A stretch of 10,516 bases of DNA from a bacterium. GTDB taxonomy: Bacteria > B130-G9. A program made the translations under genes and the position numbers. Positions 5,940-10,516 of the stretch are shown piece after piece. The stretch spans positions 1-10,516 of the forward strand of contig JAGHCW010000171.1 in the NCBI GenBank assembly GCA_021160245.1. Reading direction: 5' to 3'. The notes beneath the pieces are model-generated. The model was not told the DNA's origin, did not search any database, and saw only the letters and a program-made list of their open reading frames with translations. Within the stretch, counting starts at the first letter, position 1. Every line of letters begins with the position of its first letter.

Positions 5940-8900
5940 ATGATGTCCCAACGTTCAATTCTGGCTCTGTCAACCTTGATAGCGCTGTTTTTTACGATTC
6001 CAACGCTCTTAAGCGCATTTGCGCCTCAACAATCTGATCTGCCGGTTACAAGCGTCCCGCTGGCTCCGCATAAAGCCATAGGGCCGGAAGAGTCTCAGCT
6101 TTCGCGTCTTGAGGAGTTGCTCGCGCAGCAACCTCTAACCGTGCGCTGGGCCAAAGAGACCGGCGCGCCTCGTCTCATGGAGGGCCGTCTCTTCACAATT
6201 GAAGAGAAAGATGGCGCAAGGTTACCTGAGATGCTGATTGAGCGGTTTTCTGCGTTATTCGGTGTCCGTGATGGCGTGGATGCTCTTGCTCTTGTTAAGG
6301 AGGCGCGGTCATACAGCTACACGCATCGCACTCTTGAGCAAAGCTACATGGGTATCCCAGTCTGGAGAACCAAGCTCTTGGTCCACAGTGACGGCGCGGG
6401 CATGGTTCGCACGATAAATGGAGAATTTTACCGCGACATTGAATGCTCTATTGAGCCTGAACTTTCCGCAGAGGCCGCGAGGGACATCTCTCTCGGTATG
6501 CTCGGAATTCGCGCCGACGCCGAGTACTCCTGGAAGCAGAGAATGGTAATTGCTCCGACCACAACCTTTCGGCTATCGTTTGAGATCAAGATCCAGTGCG
6601 ATGAGCCGCTCGGGGAATGGGTCTTTTTGATCGACGCCCAGAATGGGGAGCTGCTCTATATGGACAATCAGCTCTGTTTCGGCCGGGTTCAGGGCGATCT
6701 TTATGAAGTCAATCCAGAGAAAACACCCGCTGCCACGCTTCCACTGCGTGATCTTGAGGTGAAAAAACTCGGGGATTCCTATTTCACCGACGCCGACGGG
6801 TACTTCGACGCGACGGATGCCACGGTGACCGCCTTTCTGGAGGGGCCATATTGCAAGGCCCTCAATGCGGACTCGAGCAGAGCTCGCTATTCTGGAGAGC
6901 CAAATGAGATACTCTTCAGCTATGAGACCCACGACACCCACTTCGATGAGGTCTGCTCTTTCTATCACGTCAACCAGATACACGCGTGGCTGAAGGAGTG
7001 CTTGGAGTTTGACGGGATGGACTTTCAGGTGGCCGTCACAGTTCAGTACGGAGACAACTTGAATAACGCCTTCTATAGCCCCTCGAATAACGGCATTTAC
7101 TTAGGCGGAGGCTCGTCGAGAGACCCAGCCCATGAGGCCGATATCGTGATGCACGAGTACGGCCACGCGGTTGTTCACAATACAGTTGCGTTAGACTTCA
7201 GCACGTCAATGCTAGATGAGGGCTACGCGGACTACTTCACGTGCAGTTTGCACGACGATCCGTTACTCGGCGAATGGTGGAGGCCCCCGTATCTCAGGAA
7301 TCTGGACAACGATCTTGTCTATCCATTCGACATGGTCGATGAGGGGCACCATGACGGCCAGATTTGGTCAGGCGCCTTGTGGGATATCCGCGAGATATAT
7401 GGGGCTGAAGTATCGGATAGGCTCGCGCTTGGCGCCCTCTTCTATCTAAGCAGCGCTCCTGATTTCATGGAGGCAAGAAATGCGGTCATCAGCGCAGACG
7501 AGGAGTACTTCGGCTCGGAGCATCTGGCAAGCATAGTTGAGATATTCTGCAAGCGAGGCATATCCGAGATTCGCACATCCAGCTGGTCTATAACAGAGAC
7601 AGAGGGCAATGGAGACGGTCTTGTTGACCCGGGCGAGACGCTCGAGCTTGAAATTCAGGTTCGCAATGTTGTTGATGACCCCATACCGGCCTCATATCTT
7701 GCCTTGACGTCGATGAGCGAATATGCCGAAGTAATCTCCGGGCTTTCTCCGGTTCCCGCGATAGACGCAAAGAAGAAAGCACAGACTTCGCAAACCCTAA
7801 GCTTCGTCGTTTCACCAGATTGCCCGCCCGACGGGACGCTGGAGTTCAATGTGAAGATGGGATATGACGTGGATGCGATCATTTACGCCGGCTCCCTCGA
7901 GATTGCGCTCGGCAGCGCTCCCCAAATCGTCGTCTCCGACTACAAGATCGTCGACTTCACCGGAAATCGCGACATGGAGGCGAACGCTGGTGAGATGATT
8001 GTCCCTCTGATAAGCCTCATCAACGAGGGCGGTGCGACCGCGGGAAGCGTCAGGTTGATGGCGTACACCGACAGCCCTTACGTCAATTCCCATGAGGCGT
8101 ACTCATCAATGTACAGTAATTCCGTGGGCTATGGGGACATAGGCCCGGGGCAGGATGTTAGCGACCCCGGCAGCGATGACAGCGTCATTCTCCTCCTCGA
8201 TTCTGATACCCCGGATGGCCATCAGTTCCAGCTCGACTATGACATAACAGAAGATAATGGGCGGATGTGGACCGGCAGCATAGACATCACCGTGACCGGC
8301 GAGGACGAGACCGCTCCGTGGGTTGCGATGTCCCAAGCCAATCCTAGATTGGTCAATAGAGGTGACTTCTTCTACTGCTATGTCTTTGTGGTTGAGCCGG
8401 GCGACATTCAATCCGTCTCAGGCAAACTGCATAACAGAGAGGGCGAAGATTTCGGCAGCGTCTATTTCATCGAATACTACTCGGGACTATACATGGGCTA
8501 CGGCTTGATGCCAGCAAACGAGGACCTCTTCCTGGACGTCACAACTCGGGATGCAAAGGGCAATAGTGGCGTGAAGAAGAACACTTGTGCTCTCGGCCCA
8601 ACCAAATTCGAGACCGAGTGCAAGGTGCTCTATGTCGCGGACGATTTCGCTGACATCAGCCAGACAAGGCAGCCAACGATGGATGCGCTAGCGGCAATCG
8701 GCCTAGATGTGGACGTCTGGGAAACGGAGATAAGGTCCGTTCCGGGCAATGCGACACTCAGCAAATACTTGGATGGCCTCGTCATCTTCGAGACTAAATA
8801 CAATCCCATCAACATGTCCCACACAGCGTATTTGGCCTATCTCCCTTCGGCCATTTCCGATTATCTCGACAAGGGCGGAAAGGCGCTCCTGATGGGCCAA

Positions 8901-9974
8901 AGGTTCGGCTCTTTCTATAGCGCTTACTACGAGCAAGGCACGTTTCTTGAGGACTATTTCGGTGTGGAGCTTGTGGGCAGTAAATCCGCGGATGAACAGA
9001 TAGTGCTTGTGGGCACGGAAGGTGATCCGATAACTGACGGCCTGACGCTCAACCTCGTTCAAGGCGACATCGAGTATCAGACAACGCCTGACATTCTCAA
9101 TCCGATTGGCAATTGCCAGCCGATCCTGCGATTCGCGGACAACCTGAGCCAGAAGGCCGGCGTTAGCGTCGAGGCAGACGGCTATCGGGCGGCATATATG
9201 ACCGTCAATCTCTGTGATATTGAGAGTGAGCAGGACCGCAATCTGCTGCTTTCTAGGATAATTGAATGGCTGAACTCCACAGTGCATCGCCCGAGCGGAC
9301 TGCCGATCTACGCTGGCGGCTTCGGTGGGACAACACTCACCTCCGAAGGTGGCCTTCTGAAGGTCCAAGCATTCGCCAACCCGCTCTATGGCATCGACAG
9401 CATCGAGCTTTATTACGACAATATACCGCTTGGTATTCCGCTATTTGAGACAGACGACAATTACTACTCCGCTGAGGTCGAGATCGGACCGGTCGCGCCC
9501 GGGTCTTATGCTCTCTCGCTGGTAGCGTTGCTTGACAGCGGCGAGCAGATCGTGGTGTGGCCATATTTGCCAGTCGGCGCCTACGAGGACTGGACGCTCG
9601 CGTCCGCGCCTCCGATTGCAGAAACTCCGGCGCCGATGAGCGCGGACGCGCCAAAGATACTCGCGGCCGGCTTCTGCGCGACGGACATTTCTTATGACCT
9701 AGGCGGCACTCTGCATGTGGTTGCCCAAGTATCTGACCCGGATGGCCTCGATGACATCGAGTCGGTCTCAATGGCACTTGACCTGCCAGGCGGTCTTCTT
9801 CTTCTTGACCTATTTGATGACGGATTAAACGGCGATTTCGCCTCAAATGACGGCATCTTTGGCACGATTCTTCAGGTTCAGGGCCTATCGACTGGCCTAC
9901 ACCCCGCGACAATAGTTGCCAAAGACACATCGGGAGGCGAGGGGCACTGGCCGCAAATAACCATTGGGGAGTGA
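5940..9974 (+). CDS. Secreted multidomain zinc metalloprotease, fungalysin/thermolysin type
   Basis: A 1344-residue secreted protease. A signal peptide (about 1-28) is followed by an FTP/PepSY-like propeptide (about 55-242) and an M36-like linker with NPEKTP. The catalytic domain (about 328-540) has HEYGH (H405, E406, H409) and a third zinc ligand E427 in DEGYADYF, 18 residues after H409. HHDGQIWSGALWDI (470-483) corresponds to the later conserved histidine segment of M36/M4 enzymes. Two beta-sandwich domains follow, each opening with a GNxD...GE motif (GNGDGLVDPGE near 557 and GNRDMEANAGE near 674). Then come a third beta domain (about 789-880), a GATase1-like alpha/beta domain (about 890-1112) whose elbow reads MGQRFG and lacks a cysteine, and two more beta domains. 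The last contains LFDDGLNGDFASNDGIFG. No cell-wall or outer-membrane sorting tail is evident. It probably degrades extracellular protein; residue limits are approximate. Confidence 0.88.
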   Translation: MMSQRSILALSTLIALFFTIPTLLSAFAPQQSDLPVTSVPLAPHKAIGPEESQLSRLEELLAQQPLTVRWAKETGAPRLMEGRLFTIEEKDGARLPEMLIERFSALFGVRDGVDALALVKEARSYSYTHRTLEQSYMGIPVWRTKLLVHSDGAGMVRTINGEFYRDIECSIEPELSAEAARDISLGMLGIRADAEYSWKQRMVIAPTTTFRLSFEIKIQCDEPLGEWVFLIDAQNGELLYMDNQLCFGRVQGDLYEVNPEKTPAATLPLRDLEVKKLGDSYFTDADGYFDATDATVTAFLEGPYCKALNADSSRARYSGEPNEILFSYETHDTHFDEVCSFYHVNQIHAWLKECLEFDGMDFQVAVTVQYGDNLNNAFYSPSNNGIYLGGGSSRDPAHEADIVMHEYGHAVVHNTVALDFSTSMLDEGYADYFTCSLHDDPLLGEWWRPPYLRNLDNDLVYPFDMVDEGHHDGQIWSGALWDIREIYGAEVSDRLALGALFYLSSAPDFMEARNAVISADEEYFGSEHLASIVEIFCKRGISEIRTSSWSITETEGNGDGLVDPGETLELEIQVRNVVDDPIPASYLALTSMSEYAEVISGLSPVPAIDAKKKAQTSQTLSFVVSPDCPPDGTLEFNVKMGYDVDAIIYAGSLEIALGSAPQIVVSDYKIVDFTGNRDMEANAGEMIVPLISLINEGGATAGSVRLMAYTDSPYVNSHEAYSSMYSNSVGYGDIGPGQDVSDPGSDDSVILLLDSDTPDGHQFQLDYDITEDNGRMWTGSIDITVTGEDETAPWVAMSQANPRLVNRGDFFYCYVFVVEPGDIQSVSGKLHNREGEDFGSVYFIEYYSGLYMGYGLMPANEDLFLDVTTRDAKGNSGVKKNTCALGPTKFETECKVLYVADDFADISQTRQPTMDALAAIGLDVDVWETEIRSVPGNATLSKYLDGLVIFETKYNPINMSHTAYLAYLPSAISDYLDKGGKALLMGQRFGSFYSAYYEQGTFLEDYFGVELVGSKSADEQIVLVGTEGDPITDGLTLNLVQGDIEYQTTPDILNPIGNCQPILRFADNLSQKAGVSVEADGYRAAYMTVNLCDIESEQDRNLLLSRIIEWLNSTVHRPSGLPIYAGGFGGTTLTSEGGLLKVQAFANPLYGIDSIELYYDNIPLGIPLFETDDNYYSAEVEIGPVAPGSYALSLVALLDSGEQIVVWPYLPVGAYEDWTLASAPPIAETPAPMSADAPKILAAGFCATDISYDLGGTLHVVAQVSDPDGLDDIESVSMALDLPGGLLLLDLFDDGLNGDFASNDGIFGTILQVQGLSTGLHPATIVAKDTSGGEGHWPQITIGE
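9966..9971 (+). promoter_or_regulatory. Ribosome binding site for the cyclic-nucleotide-binding gene
   Basis: GGGGAG lies in the final codons of the protease gene, 8 bases before ATG 9980. The in-frame GTG at 9971, which overlaps the protease stop, has no site at proper distance. The ATG is therefore the better start, and translation is probably coupled to termination at 9974. Confidence 0.65.
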
Positions 9975-9979
9975 ACAAG

Positions 9980-10429
9980 ATGCCTAATCTAAGCATAATC
10001 AAACAACCGCCGCTGTTTAAGGAACTCTCAGAAGAGGCCCTTGCGTTTCTCGATGGCCACGCCATTGCTCGAACGTTCCAAACTGATGAGGTCGTTGCCG
10101 CAGAGGGCAGCCTCGGCGACTGCATGTTCATCATAAAATCTGGCGCCCTTGACGTTGTTCTCAGCCGAGGCGCGCCGGGCATGGTCAAGATAGCACGGCT
10201 CTCACCAGGCGATTTTGTCGGCGAAATCTCGCTTATCGACAGCCAGCCCAGGTCCGCCTCAATCGTCGCCAGCAAGGACGCGGAAGTTCTCATCATCAAC
10301 CGACAGGCGCTTCTAGACCTCCACGAGGTCGATTTCAAGGCCTTTATGAAGGTGATTGTGAACATAACCCGAAAGCTCGGTGAACGCCTTCGGGAGACCG
10401 ACAAAGTCATAGCCGGAATCTCTAAATGA
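9980..10429 (+). CDS. Single-domain cyclic-nucleotide-binding protein
   Basis: A 149-residue protein made almost entirely of one CRP-type cyclic-nucleotide-binding domain. The N-terminal LFKELSEEALAFL helix is followed by the beta-roll (FQTDEVVAAEGSLGDCMFII, 33-52) and the phosphate-binding cassette FVGEISLIDSQPRSASIVA. In that cassette E82 and R91 correspond to the residues that hold the ribose and phosphate in cAMP- or cGMP-binding proteins. A C-terminal helix follows (about 116-145), but there is no helix-turn-helix, kinase, channel or other output domain, so it is not a CRP-family transcription factor. It may act as a ligand-sensing partner of another protein. A GTG at 9971, overlapping the protease stop, would add three residues. 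The gene starts 5 bases after the protease stop, which suggests one transcript. Confidence 0.85.
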   Translation: MPNLSIIKQPPLFKELSEEALAFLDGHAIARTFQTDEVVAAEGSLGDCMFIIKSGALDVVLSRGAPGMVKIARLSPGDFVGEISLIDSQPRSASIVASKDAEVLIINRQALLDLHEVDFKAFMKVIVNITRKLGERLRETDKVIAGISK

Positions 10430-10516
10430 GCTCTTGCGACGTAGGACCTCGACGCGCTCGGCCAAGCGGTTCAGCGCGATGAGAGCCAGGCTTCTCCGTG
10501 TTATAGACTCGTTCAA
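10430..10516. other. Right edge, no convincing gene
   Basis: After the stop at 10429 there is no clear terminator hairpin. One plus-strand frame is open to the window end (ATG 10479, beginning MRARLLRVIDSF), but it has no clear ribosome binding site and is too short to judge. It may be the start of a further gene in the same direction. Confidence 0.25.

Noticed and set aside
8703-9368. A 221-codon open frame on the minus strand
   Set aside because: It is fully antisense to the GATase1-like part of the protease and shows no motif or ribosome binding site.
9337-10410. A 357-codon open frame on the minus strand
   Set aside because: It lies antisense to the end of the protease and to the cyclic-nucleotide-binding gene, both with clear domain motifs. 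Its product is rich in Arg, Ser and Pro with no recognisable motif, which is typical of a shadow frame.
10313-10516. A 67-codon minus-strand frame touching the right edge
   Set aside because: More than half is antisense to the cyclic-nucleotide-binding gene, it begins with TTG at the window edge, and it matches no family I recognise.

Overview
The window is bacterial. It carries a YbaB/EbfC gene directly followed by recR, a pairing seen across bacteria and absent from archaea. Base composition looks moderate to slightly GC-rich, and the starts mostly have purine-rich Shine-Dalgarno (SD) sites. Two features suggest a poorly characterised lineage known mainly from environmental genomes: a full-length archaeal-type GatD, and a short GC-rich inverted repeat beginning TGTAGGGGC in an intergenic gap. 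The phylum cannot be named from this sequence.

Layout, left to right. Bases 1-167 hold no certain gene. On the plus strand follow a membrane-anchored metallophosphoesterase (168-1112) and, 55 bases later, gatD (1168-2565). A 286-base gap contains the inverted repeat (2705-2767) and a small hairpin. Next, still on plus, is a short HhH-GPD DNA glycosylase-like protein (2852-3469). It converges on a minus-strand cluster that is transcribed right to left as ybaB (5649-5332), recR (5328-4705) and a membrane-anchored serine alpha/beta-hydrolase (4715-3525). In that cluster ybaB and recR are 3 bases apart, and recR and the hydrolase overlap by 11 bases. A 290-base divergent gap follows. On plus there is then a very large secreted zinc metalloprotease of the fungalysin/thermolysin type with many C-terminal domains (5940-9974). 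It is coupled to a single-domain cyclic-nucleotide-binding protein (about 9980-10429). The last 87 bases show no convincing gene.

How the genes relate. YbaB and RecR belong to DNA maintenance and recombinational repair, and the HhH-GPD protein is probably also a DNA-repair enzyme, although it is transcribed separately. The hydrolase, protease and phosphoesterase all look directed to the cell envelope or outside. The cyclic-nucleotide-binding protein is translationally coupled to the protease, which suggests a shared transcript, but its output is unknown. GatD would normally act with GatE to make Gln-tRNA(Gln); GatE is not in the window.

No complete new multi-gene system is evident. The best leads are the archaeal-type GatD in a bacterial context, the inverted repeat with its competing pairing arm, the domain architecture of the protease, and the minimal HhH-GPD protein that lacks both the lyase lysine and a cysteine cluster.
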